Shown here piece after piece: positions 5,614 through 13,107 of a stretch of DNA of 15,553 nucleotides. Every line of letters begins with the position of its first letter. The first letter of the stretch is position 1. The notes under the pieces were generated by a model, which was not told where the DNA came from, did no database searches, and was given only the letters and a program-made list of their open reading frames with translations. Origin of the DNA: GWF2-43-63 sp035390965 (GTDB lineage: Bacteria > Bacteroidota > Bacteroidia > Bacteroidales > DTU049); contig DAOPKE010000062.1 in assembly GCA_035390965.1 (NCBI GenBank), positions 1 to 15,553 on the forward strand, in the 5' to 3' direction. The translations under genes and the position numbers were made by a program.

Positions 5614-5979
5614 TTATTCAAATTCGACCATTAATGTGTTTTTTGGAACACGTTCGCCCTCTTTCACATGAATAGCTTTTATTTTCCCGCTCATAGGCGC
5701 AAGAATTTTATTATGCATTTTCATAGCTTCAAGTTCCAGCAAAACATCGCCTTCAGCCACTTCGTCGTTTACAGCTGAAAAGAGCTTTATAATAGTTCCG
5801 GGAATAGCTGAAATCACATGTTTGATATTTAAGGGAGCATATGATTTCCGGTTGAGATATTTCTTTGAAAACCGTGTTTTGTATTCGCCTTGTTCTGTTA
5901 CCAGAATATCAAACTGCTCTTCGGCAATTTCGGGCGTTTTGGTAGTTTTCTTTGCTTTTCGTTTTGTTGTTAATTTCAT
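5614..5979 (-). CDS. Biotin carboxyl carrier protein
   Basis: 121 aa. A basic, lysine-rich start (KRKAKKTTK) and a linker precede a biotinyl domain at about 50-121. The biotin attachment motif EAMKM is at 84-88 with Lys87 as the modified residue, preceded by a GDVLLELE strand and followed by MSGKIKAIHVKEGERV, the usual half-barrel repeat. It would carry CO2 as carboxybiotin to or from the carboxyltransferase encoded 13 bases upstream. The small stand-alone form fits either the gamma subunit of methylmalonyl-CoA decarboxylase or a carrier subunit of an acyl-CoA carboxylase. It is not a fused biotin carboxylase-carrier protein, and no biotin carboxylase lies in this window. Confidence 0.9.
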   Translation of the reverse strand: MKLTTKRKAKKTTKTPEIAEEQFDILVTEQGEYKTRFSKKYLNRKSYAPLNIKHVISAIPGTIIKLFSAVNDEVAEGDVLLELEAMKMHNKILAPMSGKIKAIHVKEGERVPKNTLMVEFE

Positions 5980-5992
5980 AGCTGCATGTTTT

Positions 5993-7537
5993 TCAGAATG
6001 GAGGAATGCCGTGTTTTTTAGTAGGACGGGTTACCATTTTCGAAACAGAAACCTCGAGAGCATGAGCAATAAAACTACGGGTTTCGGCCGGGTTGATAAC
6101 AGCGTCAACATAACCGTAAGCAGCGGCCACATACGGATTGGCAAATTTTTCCTTGTATTCCTGAACTTTCTTCAGACGCATTTCTTCAGGATTTTCGGCT
6201 GCCTGAATTTCGCTGCGGAAAATAATGTTGGCTGCCCCTTCAGGACCCATTACTGCAATTTCGGAGGTGGGCCAGGCAAACACAAAATCGGCTTTCAGGT
6301 GGCGCGACGACATGGCGATGTAACCTCCGCCATATGCTTTACGCAGAATGATGGTAATTTTCGGAACAATGGCTTCGCTGAATGCATACAACAGTTTCGC
6401 TCCGTGACGGATGACACCGGCAAACTCCTGATCAACGCCCGGCAGATATCCCGGAAGGTCAACCAATGTAATGATCGGAATATTGAAAGCATCGCAGTAA
6501 CGAACAAAACGTGCTGCTTTATCGCTGCTATCCACATCGAGCACGCCGGCCAGCACCAGCGGCTGATTGGCAACAAAACCAACGGTATCACCTTCGATGC
6601 GTGCAAAACCAATAACAATATTGGGTGCAAAAAGCTCCATAATTTCGAAGAAATCGCTGTCATCGGCCAGAGCGCGGATAACTTCACGCACATCGTAAGG
6701 TGTTTTCGGGTCAGTCGGAAGGATAGATGTAATCTTGTAATTTTTGTTTGGCTTCATCGGTTCAAAGCGATCCGCTTTCTTTGTATTATTCCATGGAATA
6801 AACGAAAGCAGCGCTTTTATCTGCGCAAAACATTCAAACTCGTTACGGGCAAAGAAATGGGCGTTTCCGGTAATTTCGGCATGAACACGGGCACCACCAA
6901 GATCTTCCATTGAAATTTCTTCACCAAGAACGGTTTTGATTACTTCGGGGCCGGTAATAAACATCTTTGAAATGTTATCCACCACAAACACAAAATCGGT
7001 TAAAGCCGGGCTGTAAACAGCGCCACCGGCGCAAGGACCCAGAATGACCGAAATCTGTGGAATTACACCCGATGCGAGTGTATTGCGGTAAAAAATCTCA
7101 CCATAACCTGCCAGAGAGTTCACGCCTTCCTGAATACGGGCACCACCGGAATCATTGATACCGATAAGAGGCACCTGCATTTTCATAGCATGATCCATAA
7201 TTTTGGTAATCTTCATGGCATGCATGTAACCCAGCGAACCGCCGGCCACTGTAAAATCCTGAGCATAAATACAGATCGGATAACCATTGACGGTTCCGGT
7301 ACCTGTAATAACACCATCTCCGGGAAGATGTTTTTTATCCATGTCAAAATCTCTTCCGGCATGCTCCACAAATAAATCATATTCGTGAAATGAATCCGGA
7401 TCCAGAAGGGCCAGAATACGCTCACGGGCCGTTAATTTTCCCATGGCTACCTGCTTGGCTATGGCTTTGGTACCACCACCCTGACGCGCATCAAGTACAC
7501 GCTTCCGAAGGTCCATTGATTTCGATCTGATTGACAT
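5993..7537 (-). CDS. Acyl-CoA carboxyltransferase subunit (PccB/MmdA family)
   Basis: 514 aa, the full length of the family. Two crotonase-like halves are visible: the N-terminal acyl-CoA site (NDSGGARIQEG at 128-138, GPCAGGAVYSPALTDF at 167-182, TGPEVIKTVLGE from 195) and the C-terminal biotin site (DLPGYLPGVDQE at 360-371, AYGGGYIAMSS at 401-411, AWPTSEIAVMGPEGAANI at 421-438). The enzyme moves CO2 between carboxybiotin and an acyl-CoA, such as propionyl-CoA/methylmalonyl-CoA. Residue 407, which corresponds to the Asp of propionyl-CoA carboxylases (GGAYDVM), is Ile. It is followed 13 bases later by the biotin carrier. Without biotin carboxylase or membrane subunits (MmdB, OadG-like) nearby, carboxylase versus sodium-pumping decarboxylase cannot be decided. 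The symbol is left empty for that reason. Confidence 0.9.
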   Translation of the reverse strand: MSIRSKSMDLRKRVLDARQGGGTKAIAKQVAMGKLTARERILALLDPDSFHEYDLFVEHAGRDFDMDKKHLPGDGVITGTGTVNGYPICIYAQDFTVAGGSLGYMHAMKITKIMDHAMKMQVPLIGINDSGGARIQEGVNSLAGYGEIFYRNTLASGVIPQISVILGPCAGGAVYSPALTDFVFVVDNISKMFITGPEVIKTVLGEEISMEDLGGARVHAEITGNAHFFARNEFECFAQIKALLSFIPWNNTKKADRFEPMKPNKNYKITSILPTDPKTPYDVREVIRALADDSDFFEIMELFAPNIVIGFARIEGDTVGFVANQPLVLAGVLDVDSSDKAARFVRYCDAFNIPIITLVDLPGYLPGVDQEFAGVIRHGAKLLYAFSEAIVPKITIILRKAYGGGYIAMSSRHLKADFVFAWPTSEIAVMGPEGAANIIFRSEIQAAENPEEMRLKKVQEYKEKFANPYVAAAYGYVDAVINPAETRSFIAHALEVSVSKMVTRPTKKHGIPPF

Positions 7538-7579
7538 AATTTGTTTTTTGGTTTTACTTGCTTTTCTTCAAAATTCCGG

Positions 7580-7587
7580 CAAAGTAA
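7580..7587 (-). promoter_or_regulatory. Possible -7 element of the carboxyltransferase operon
   Basis: The minus strand reads TTACTTTG, one mismatch from TAnnTTTG, 42 bases before the ATG at 7537. There is no obvious -33 element. Weakly supported. Confidence 0.3.
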
Positions 7588-7708
7588 AGCATATTATTGC
7601 GTACCATGTGTGAACAACTCTCTGACAAATTGACAGCAGCCAAGCCTCTAAGCCAATCTGGATGCACTTATTAAGCCATATCAACACCCTCTTCCAATTA
7701 ACATTTTT

Positions 7709-7792
7709 TAACTTTGAAAACCCCAAATAAAAAAAGGGCAGCAGAAAAAAATTCGGGCATTTTCATTTTTATTGTTTTTTTGTATTACCTTG
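7709..7792 (+). promoter_or_regulatory. Candidate promoter elements for the 7826 gene
   Basis: Two candidates lie in the divergent 288-bp intergenic region: TAACTTTG (7709-7716), a perfect TAnnTTTG about 110 bases before the ATG, and TACCTTG(C) (7786-7792), one base short of the consensus but at a more typical distance of about 33 bases. The sequence alone does not say which is used. Confidence 0.35.
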
Positions 7793-7825
7793 CATATTCT
7801 TTTTACGGGTTAACAATATTATAGG

Positions 7826-8290
7826 ATGAAGCATTTTTATCTGTTCTTGTTTCTGATGGGGGGGCTAATTGCAGAAACAGCTGAAGCACAGCACTTTTCC
7901 TTTACCCCGCCTGAAAATTTTGTTGCAGACACCCTCAACAGCGGTTCTACCAACTGGTTCAACAAAGAAGCCGGCAGTGTTATACAGATTACCGAAACAA
8001 CCGGAACGGCCTTCAACACCTTCAAGGAAAATTTCAATGAAGAGCAGCTTACAAACAACAATCTGGTTATCAAAGAAAAAAAACCGGCCGGTCCCGCCTT
8101 GTTGTATATTTGTTCATACCGGACAATGGCAGCCGATGGAAGTCGCGATGTTGAATTCACTCGTGTCATTTTTTTCACGGGAAATGCAAATGCCGTTGTA
8201 ATGGCTGTAGCCACCATTCCGGCCATGGCTGAGCCGGTTTTACTGGAACCAATCATTCAATCATTTGTCAAAGATTTGATTATTCGCTGA
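7826..8290 (+). CDS. Small secreted protein, possibly PsbP/DcrB-like fold
   Basis: 154 aa with a signal peptide (KHFYLFLFLMGGLIAETAEAQ, cleaved near 21). The mature part alternates polar beta-strands (SVIQITETT, LYICSYRT, EFTRVIFFTGNANAVVMAVAT) and ends in a helix (LLEPIIQSFVKDLIIR). A signal peptide followed by 'F.....A.S.....Y' strands and a terminal 'EPII.SF' helix recalls PsbP/DcrB/Mog1-like proteins, but there is no diagnostic motif, so this is a fold guess. No T9SS domain and no lipobox cysteine, so it should stay in the periplasm. It ends 27 bases before the large CHU_C protein gene and is probably in the same transcript. Confidence 0.7.
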   Translation: MKHFYLFLFLMGGLIAETAEAQHFSFTPPENFVADTLNSGSTNWFNKEAGSVIQITETTGTAFNTFKENFNEEQLTNNNLVIKEKKPAGPALLYICSYRTMAADGSRDVEFTRVIFFTGNANAVVMAVATIPAMAEPVLLEPIIQSFVKDLIIR

Positions 8291-8317
8291 TTATAAAAAA
8301 GTTTTTCAAAGGGGGTT

Positions 8318-11089
8318 ATGAAAAGAATTTTACCAGTCTTATTGTTTTGTGCATCATTGTTTGCTTTTACGCATTCAAAAGCACAGACTTTTACGGTCAA
8401 CCACCAGATACCCTGGAGCACCGATTATCAGAACATGTGGGGACCCAACGGAAGCCCATTTTCACTAAACTTCGACTACAGTCTGTTTCATTTTATGTAC
8501 GACAGCACCACAACTTTTGGACAAATCGAAAACATCCTTGGCGGTGATTTTGGAGCTGAATTCGATCTTGATATGTACCTTGAAATGGGCTCTACCTTTT
8601 CAATTCATGGCTTCACTACCGGCTGGGTCGATGTGGATTACCCTGTCGATATCGAACTCACTTTCCCCGACCCTGGGCTACCCGTTCCGGGACAATACAT
8701 GACCGTCAATTCTGACTATGATGTTCTTCCGGGCTGGGATCTGAGCTCTCATTTCCCTCAGGCAGGTGTTGTTACACTCGATCTCGATTTTGGCATGAGC
8801 ATGGATTTGTCCGGACAGGTTTGCTTTATCGGATGTACACCGGTCAATATTGCCAACTTCGATATTCCACTCGACTCCATCATTATTTTTGAACTCAACT
8901 CCATTACCGGCGAAGTTACCTATCCCTGCATCAACGGCTTTCTGCCTGCCATTTGCCACGACACCATACTTCCGCTTATCATCACCAACATCGGAGGCAT
9001 CGGACTCGATCTTACGGCCGACATACCCTATATTCAAACCATCGACTCGCTTGGAAGCGACAAATGTCTGTATGCCTATGGCGATGATTGGTATCTGGAG
9101 CTTTCGCTCGATATTATTGAATTTCTTTCTTTTATTGCCAACATCATTCCCCCACCCGCCGGACCGGCCATTGCTTCGGTATTGTCCATGCTCAATGGCA
9201 CCTATGATCTGGGGTATGGAATTTCCATTGACTACAGTTTACTTTCGGCCTTTCTCACACTCAACAATACGTTGCAACAGGATCTGACCTTCTGTCCCGA
9301 TGTGTGGACCGAACTTACCTACCCCATTGCACTTGACTATTTCATCACAGATCCCATTGCCGGCGATACAGTCGGAACGGGAACCAATGATTCCATTTCA
9401 TTCATGGCCGGACACGACCTGCATGTAAAATGGCCCTGTTTCGGCTACACTGAATTTGACCCGGGAATACGGCATTTTCTCACCAATGATTTCACAAATC
9501 ATACCTGGGACTCCATGGCGTTCGATTTTTCAATTCAGGCCTTTGAATTCACCATCAATTTTCCATCATTTCCCGTAGCTCCCGCTTCTGATCTTCCGGA
9601 ACTCTGTGTTGCAATACCACAAAATGACAGCGCTGCCACTCGGGCGCTTTGTGTCGATCCGGTACAAACACCCGAAGTTTATCTCGATATGAGCAAACTT
9701 TCATTCCATATCGGACCACTGGTCGATTACACCATTCCGCTCGGTTATATTCCGCTTACATGGTATCTGAACACCTGGGAACTCGATGGATTCCACGACA
9801 CCATTTTCCCATCCGTTCATCTTGAGTCGGGACCATTTTTCCAGATGACCATTCTTGGCGACACAACCATTTGCTATGGCGATAGTACGGGAACCCTTAT
9901 TGCAACAGGGATCAACGGTGCATCGCCCTATTCTTTCCAATGGTCAACCGGCGAAAACGATTCACACAGCTGGCCTACCGACTCCATTTTTGTTCCTTCT
10001 GGTCTTTATTCTGTTACAGTAACCGATGGCGGTGGATGTACACTAAGCGACGATGTCATTGTTGTTGACAATCCGCAGATATTTGTCTCTCTGTCCAAAA
10101 CCGATGTCAATTGTTTCGGAGACTCAACCGGTACAATATTATCCACTGTTTCGGGCGGAACACCCGGAGTTGCTCCCGGCTACAACTGGCTCTGGATGCC
10201 AGGTAACGCAAGCTCTCAAAACATCACCAATATTCCTGCAGGATTCTACACCCTTGTTGTTACCGATTCGCTCGGATGCACGGCAAGCGATACCATCACG
10301 GTAAATGAGCTTCACCCACATCCACCGGTCGATGTCATGGCTGATCCGTCCGTTGGTTGCCAACCCCTGCTTGTACAATTCGACGAAATCAATCCTTCAA
10401 CAGGCAACAGTTATAACTGGGACTTTGGCGACAATTCCACATTCAGCATTGCCGAAGATCCGCTCCACGAATACGATACAGCTGGCACATTCAGCGTAAC
10501 GCTTACTGTTACGAATGAGTGGGATTGCGCTACAACAGAAACCTACAACGATCTGATAATGGTGTATCCCAAACCCGCTGCATCTTTCTATGCTACACCC
10601 GATCTGGTTTACACCAGCGAAGACCCATCCATGACCATTGATTTTACAAACACAAGCAGTGGCGAAATTGCCTGGTTATGGAACTTTGCCGACTCAACCT
10701 CAGCAAATAATACATCAACATTCGAAAATCCATCTCATTCATTTTCTGACGAAGGCCTTTTCAACGTAATGCTGATTGTTACCAGCGATCTGGGCTGTAT
10801 GGATACAGCATGGGTTTCCGTTGAAGTCATTGACGACGTGCTTGTTTTTCCAAATGTGATTACACCAAACAACGACGGATTCAACGATGTGTTTGAAATC
10901 GTCAATGTGGAAAAATTTCCTGAATGCAAGCTGACCGTTTTCAATCGTTGGGGCAACATCGTTTATATGGCATCGCCCTACCGGAACGACTGGGATGGAG
11001 AAAACTCAGCTGACGGAACATATTTCTATGTGTTCATTTATGGAAAAGATTCGAAAGAGTATCGTGGTTCACTAACGATCATCAGATAA
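8318..11089 (+). CDS. Large T9SS type B surface protein with SprB and PKD modules
   Basis: 923 aa. Signal peptide at 1-23 (ending SKAQ). Residues 24-510 form a beta-rich region I do not recognise, rich in Asp, Phe and Tyr, with only three Lys and two Arg and repeated cysteines (for example QVCFIGC, DKC, TFC). Then two SprB-type repeats (about 512-585: GDTTICYGDSTG, ending GGGCTLSDD; about 589-665: VNCFGDSTG, ending SLGCTASDT), two PKD domains (about 668-750 with YNWDFGDNS; about 753-838 with WLWNFADS), and a complete CHU_C domain at 843-923 (FPNVITPNNDGFNDVF, VFNRWGNIVY, NDWDGEN, DGTYFYVFIY, GSLTIIR). The architecture is that of a T9SS-secreted cell-surface protein; SprB repeats are named after the Flavobacterium gliding adhesin. 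Ligand unknown. A GGGGG run precedes the start by about 2-7 bases and may act as the ribosome binding site. Confidence 0.9.
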   Translation: MKRILPVLLFCASLFAFTHSKAQTFTVNHQIPWSTDYQNMWGPNGSPFSLNFDYSLFHFMYDSTTTFGQIENILGGDFGAEFDLDMYLEMGSTFSIHGFTTGWVDVDYPVDIELTFPDPGLPVPGQYMTVNSDYDVLPGWDLSSHFPQAGVVTLDLDFGMSMDLSGQVCFIGCTPVNIANFDIPLDSIIIFELNSITGEVTYPCINGFLPAICHDTILPLIITNIGGIGLDLTADIPYIQTIDSLGSDKCLYAYGDDWYLELSLDIIEFLSFIANIIPPPAGPAIASVLSMLNGTYDLGYGISIDYSLLSAFLTLNNTLQQDLTFCPDVWTELTYPIALDYFITDPIAGDTVGTGTNDSISFMAGHDLHVKWPCFGYTEFDPGIRHFLTNDFTNHTWDSMAFDFSIQAFEFTINFPSFPVAPASDLPELCVAIPQNDSAATRALCVDPVQTPEVYLDMSKLSFHIGPLVDYTIPLGYIPLTWYLNTWELDGFHDTIFPSVHLESGPFFQMTILGDTTICYGDSTGTLIATGINGASPYSFQWSTGENDSHSWPTDSIFVPSGLYSVTVTDGGGCTLSDDVIVVDNPQIFVSLSKTDVNCFGDSTGTILSTVSGGTPGVAPGYNWLWMPGNASSQNITNIPAGFYTLVVTDSLGCTASDTITVNELHPHPPVDVMADPSVGCQPLLVQFDEINPSTGNSYNWDFGDNSTFSIAEDPLHEYDTAGTFSVTLTVTNEWDCATTETYNDLIMVYPKPAASFYATPDLVYTSEDPSMTIDFTNTSSGEIAWLWNFADSTSANNTSTFENPSHSFSDEGLFNVMLIVTSDLGCMDTAWVSVEVIDDVLVFPNVITPNNDGFNDVFEIVNVEKFPECKLTVFNRWGNIVYMASPYRNDWDGENSADGTYFYVFIYGKDSKEYRGSLTIIR

Positions 11090-11104
11090 TTTGGAAAAAT
11101 ATTG

Positions 11105-11112
11105 TACTTTTG
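11105..11112 (+). promoter_or_regulatory. -7 element TACTTTTG before the 11126 gene
   Basis: A perfect TAnnTTTG match 13 bases before the ATG at 11126 and 15 bases after the stop of the 923-aa gene. If used, the transcript would be nearly leaderless. The gene may instead be read from the upstream operon. Confidence 0.4.
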
Positions 11113-11125
11113 AAAAAAAAAGAGT

Positions 11126-11788
11126 ATGAAAAACCTGTTTGCATTCTTTTTCCTGGCACTTTTTTCTGTGACATTGCTTGCACAGGAAGAAGATCTCGAA
11201 CTATCAAACCGCTTTGGAAAAGCCGACCGGCTAATGATTGATCTTTATAATGATACATGGCTTGGAGCGCCTGACAGTATTGATTTCAAAGGATACAACC
11301 CTGGTGTGGCTATAAATCTGATGAAAGACTTCCCAATGGGAGCCACCAATTTCAGTTTTGCCATTGGAGTTGGAATCGGCACACACAACATGAGATACAA
11401 TGCTACTATTTTTAACGATCCCGTTACTTTCGAAAATTATTTTGTAAACCGTCTCGACACGCCATCCCAATACAAAATGGTTCTTTCTTTTATTGATATT
11501 CCTGCCGAACTACGCTTCAGAACAAAACGTGACAATGTTTTCCGCATTGCAATAGGTGGTAAAATCGGCTACAACATCAACAACCATATCAAACATGTGG
11601 ATGATGATTTCAAAATCAAAACATACAACACGGAATACATCAATAAACTCCGTTATGGTGTTACAGCACGCATCGGATATAAAATGTTCAATCTGTATGT
11701 GTATTATGGTTTATCAACATTGTTTGAAGAAAAACATGGCCCAGAAATGGCGCCACTATCAATAGGAATTTCTCTGATTCCATTCTGA
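11126..11788 (+). CDS. Outer-membrane beta-barrel protein (PorT-like family)
   Basis: 220 aa with a signal peptide (ending LLAQ, about residue 20). The mature part has alternating hydrophobic strands typical of a small outer-membrane barrel: FSFAIGVGIGTHNM, YKMVLSFIDIPAELRFR, VFRIAIGGKIGYNIN, LRYGVTARIGYKMFNLYVYYG and a final strand ending in Phe (SIGISLIPF), which fits the BAM-type C-terminal signal. The family (outer membrane beta-barrel domain, PF13568-like) includes PorT of the T9SS but has many other members, so T9SS membership cannot be claimed. It lies 36 bases after the 923-aa T9SS cargo gene and ahead of a strong bidirectional terminator. It may assist anchoring or export of that cargo (inference). 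Confidence 0.75.
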   Translation: MKNLFAFFFLALFSVTLLAQEEDLELSNRFGKADRLMIDLYNDTWLGAPDSIDFKGYNPGVAINLMKDFPMGATNFSFAIGVGIGTHNMRYNATIFNDPVTFENYFVNRLDTPSQYKMVLSFIDIPAELRFRTKRDNVFRIAIGGKIGYNINNHIKHVDDDFKIKTYNTEYINKLRYGVTARIGYKMFNLYVYYGLSTLFEEKHGPEMAPLSIGISLIPF

Positions 11789-11801
11789 TAAAAAATCCTA
11801 T

Positions 11802-11834
11802 AAAAAAAGGTCTCCCAAAAAGAGACCTTTTTTT
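11802..11834. terminator. Strong bidirectional rho-independent terminator
   Basis: Seven As, GGTCTC (11809-11814), a 7-base loop, GAGACC (11822-11827) and seven Ts form a 13-bp stem if the A/T tracts pair. It lies 13 bases after the plus-strand stop at 11788 and 16 bases beyond the minus-strand stop at 11851, so it serves both convergent genes. Confidence 0.95.
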
Positions 11835-11850
11835 ATGCAGGGAATTTTTT

Positions 11851-12954
11851 CTAATTACGCCATTCATAATAATAAACCGCTTTAAAACCACATCCCAGAT
11901 TAACTGTCAGCTTTTTCATCTCCTTATCTTTTGTCCCTTTCACAATGGGTTTTTCGCTCACAATATCAGCACTGAAATCCTTTTTAAAATAATTTTCTCC
12001 GGCAGGATTGCGCAAGAAATTGCCGGGATAACCTTGTTCAAAAAATACAGATTGAGCTTCGGGGGTCCAGGATGCAAATGTTGAAATGGTTTTAAGGGTG
12101 TATTTCATTTTAAAAGACCCTCCAGCAGCCAGATATGCTTGCGGATCAGTCCAGGTAACATTATAGGTTGTACCCGCCAACAATTTTCCACTGCTCTGGT
12201 CGTTGCGGTTTTTTGTTATCTGAATATTTCCCTTGCTACCGGTAAATTTTGATGCATCGACCATATAATCGACTGTACCGGCCAAGGGTTTCACCGACGA
12301 AGAGCTTCCGTCAATAAACTCGTATTTTACAAAATACCAACCAGGTTGATTACCACCGACGGCCTGTGATGTAGTATTCATAGAGGTTCCGGCTGTGTAA
12401 TCAGGTAGCCATTCATATACATATTCTGCTTTGAATCCACAACCAAGATTTACAATAAACTTTTTTTGTTCATTGTTTTTAGTGCCTTTTACAATGGGTT
12501 TTTCACTAACAATCGCAGCACTGAAATCCTTTTTAAAGTAATTTTCTCCGGCAGGATTACGCAAGAAATTGCCGGGATAACCTTGCTCGAAATAAACGGA
12601 TTGAGCTTCTGGAGTCCAGGATGCAAATGTCGAAATGGTTTTTAATGTGTATTGGATTTTCATTTTTTCACCAACCACAACAATATCAGCCGGATCAGTC
12701 CATTCCACCTTATAAGTAACACCGGCCAATAGTTTCCCGGTGCTTTTGTCATTGCGGTTTTTCGTTATCTGTATGCTTCCTTTTCCGCCAATGAATTTAA
12801 TGGCATCAATCATATAATCAGCCGTTCCCATCAATGGTTTTTCGCTCGACGATGTGCCATCGACAAACTTGTATCCAACCAGTTTCCATGCGCCCTGCGC
12901 AAAGATGAAGTTTACGGATAACAACAGGATTGAAAATATCAGAAACTTTTTCAT
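11851..12954 (-). CDS. Secreted protein of two near-identical tandem repeats
   Basis: 367 aa. Signal peptide at 1-20 (ending FIFAQ). Residues 22-182 and 205-365 are tandem copies with an exact 183-residue offset, joined by a linker of about 22 residues (PDYTAGTSMNTTSQAVGG). Each copy begins aromatic-rich (WKLV/WYFV, then DGSSSS.KPL.GT.DYM.DA), has IQITKNRND, then STFASWTPEAQSV.FEQGYP and NFLRNPAGENYFKKDFSA, and ends NLGCGFKA.Y.YEW. The stretch from LKTISTF to IVKGTK is nearly identical in both (about two differences in 56 residues). I do not recognise the family. No T9SS domain or membrane segment beyond the signal peptide is seen, so it is probably periplasmic, though another route cannot be excluded. 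Monocistronic: it has its own promoter and terminator. Confidence 0.75.
   Translation of the reverse strand: MKKFLIFSILLLSVNFIFAQGAWKLVGYKFVDGTSSSEKPLMGTADYMIDAIKFIGGKGSIQITKNRNDKSTGKLLAGVTYKVEWTDPADIVVVGEKMKIQYTLKTISTFASWTPEAQSVYFEQGYPGNFLRNPAGENYFKKDFSAAIVSEKPIVKGTKNNEQKKFIVNLGCGFKAEYVYEWLPDYTAGTSMNTTSQAVGGNQPGWYFVKYEFIDGSSSSVKPLAGTVDYMVDASKFTGSKGNIQITKNRNDQSSGKLLAGTTYNVTWTDPQAYLAAGGSFKMKYTLKTISTFASWTPEAQSVFFEQGYPGNFLRNPAGENYFKKDFSADIVSEKPIVKGTKDKEMKKLTVNLGCGFKAVYYYEWRN
11860..12342 (-). repeat. Intragenic repeat unit 2 (codons 205-365)
   Basis: The second copy of the 483-bp unit, offset by exactly 549 bases from the first. Over about 160 bases (11943-12105 against 12492-12654) I count roughly 17 differences with no gaps, near 89% identity. 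Confidence 0.8.
12409..12891 (-). repeat. Intragenic repeat unit 1 (codons 22-182)
   Basis: The first copy of the duplicated unit. The first half of the unit is clearly diverged between copies at protein level, while the second half is nearly identical, a pattern that suggests partial gene conversion. Confidence 0.8.
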
Positions 12955-12993
12955 AGCGTTATATTTTAGGGTTTATTGATTGCATGTATGAAA

Positions 12994-13001
12994 CAAATAT
13001 A
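12994..13001 (-). promoter_or_regulatory. -7 element TATATTTG of the tandem-repeat protein gene
   Basis: A perfect TAnnTTTG match on the minus strand, 39 bases before the ATG at 12954. The same octamer at the same distance precedes the 2421 gene. No clear -33 element. Confidence 0.55.
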
Positions 13002-13053
13002 AACAATTTTTTCAATTAATTGATTTCGAACAAAGATCAAGATAATGAAATTC

Positions 13054-13082
13054 AAAAAAAACAGGCGGAGATTATCCGCCTG
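13054..13082 (-). terminator. Rho-independent terminator of the amt unit
   Basis: On the minus strand, an 8-bp stem CAGGCGGA/TCCGCCTG with a 5-base loop is followed by eight Ts (As at 13054-13061 on the plus strand). It lies 25 bases after the amt stop. Confidence 0.9.
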
Positions 13083-13107
13083 CCAAACAATGAATAATGT
13101 TTGATTT

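Noticed and set aside
5822..6913. A 363-codon plus-strand open frame
   Set aside because: It lies antisense over the carboxyltransferase and biotin carrier genes, whose motifs are unmistakable. Its translation is rich in Cys, Asn and Phe with no domain, so it is a shadow.
11126..11788. Assignment as PorT of the T9SS core
   Set aside because: Only general PorT-like barrel features are visible, and the family is large with many unrelated members.
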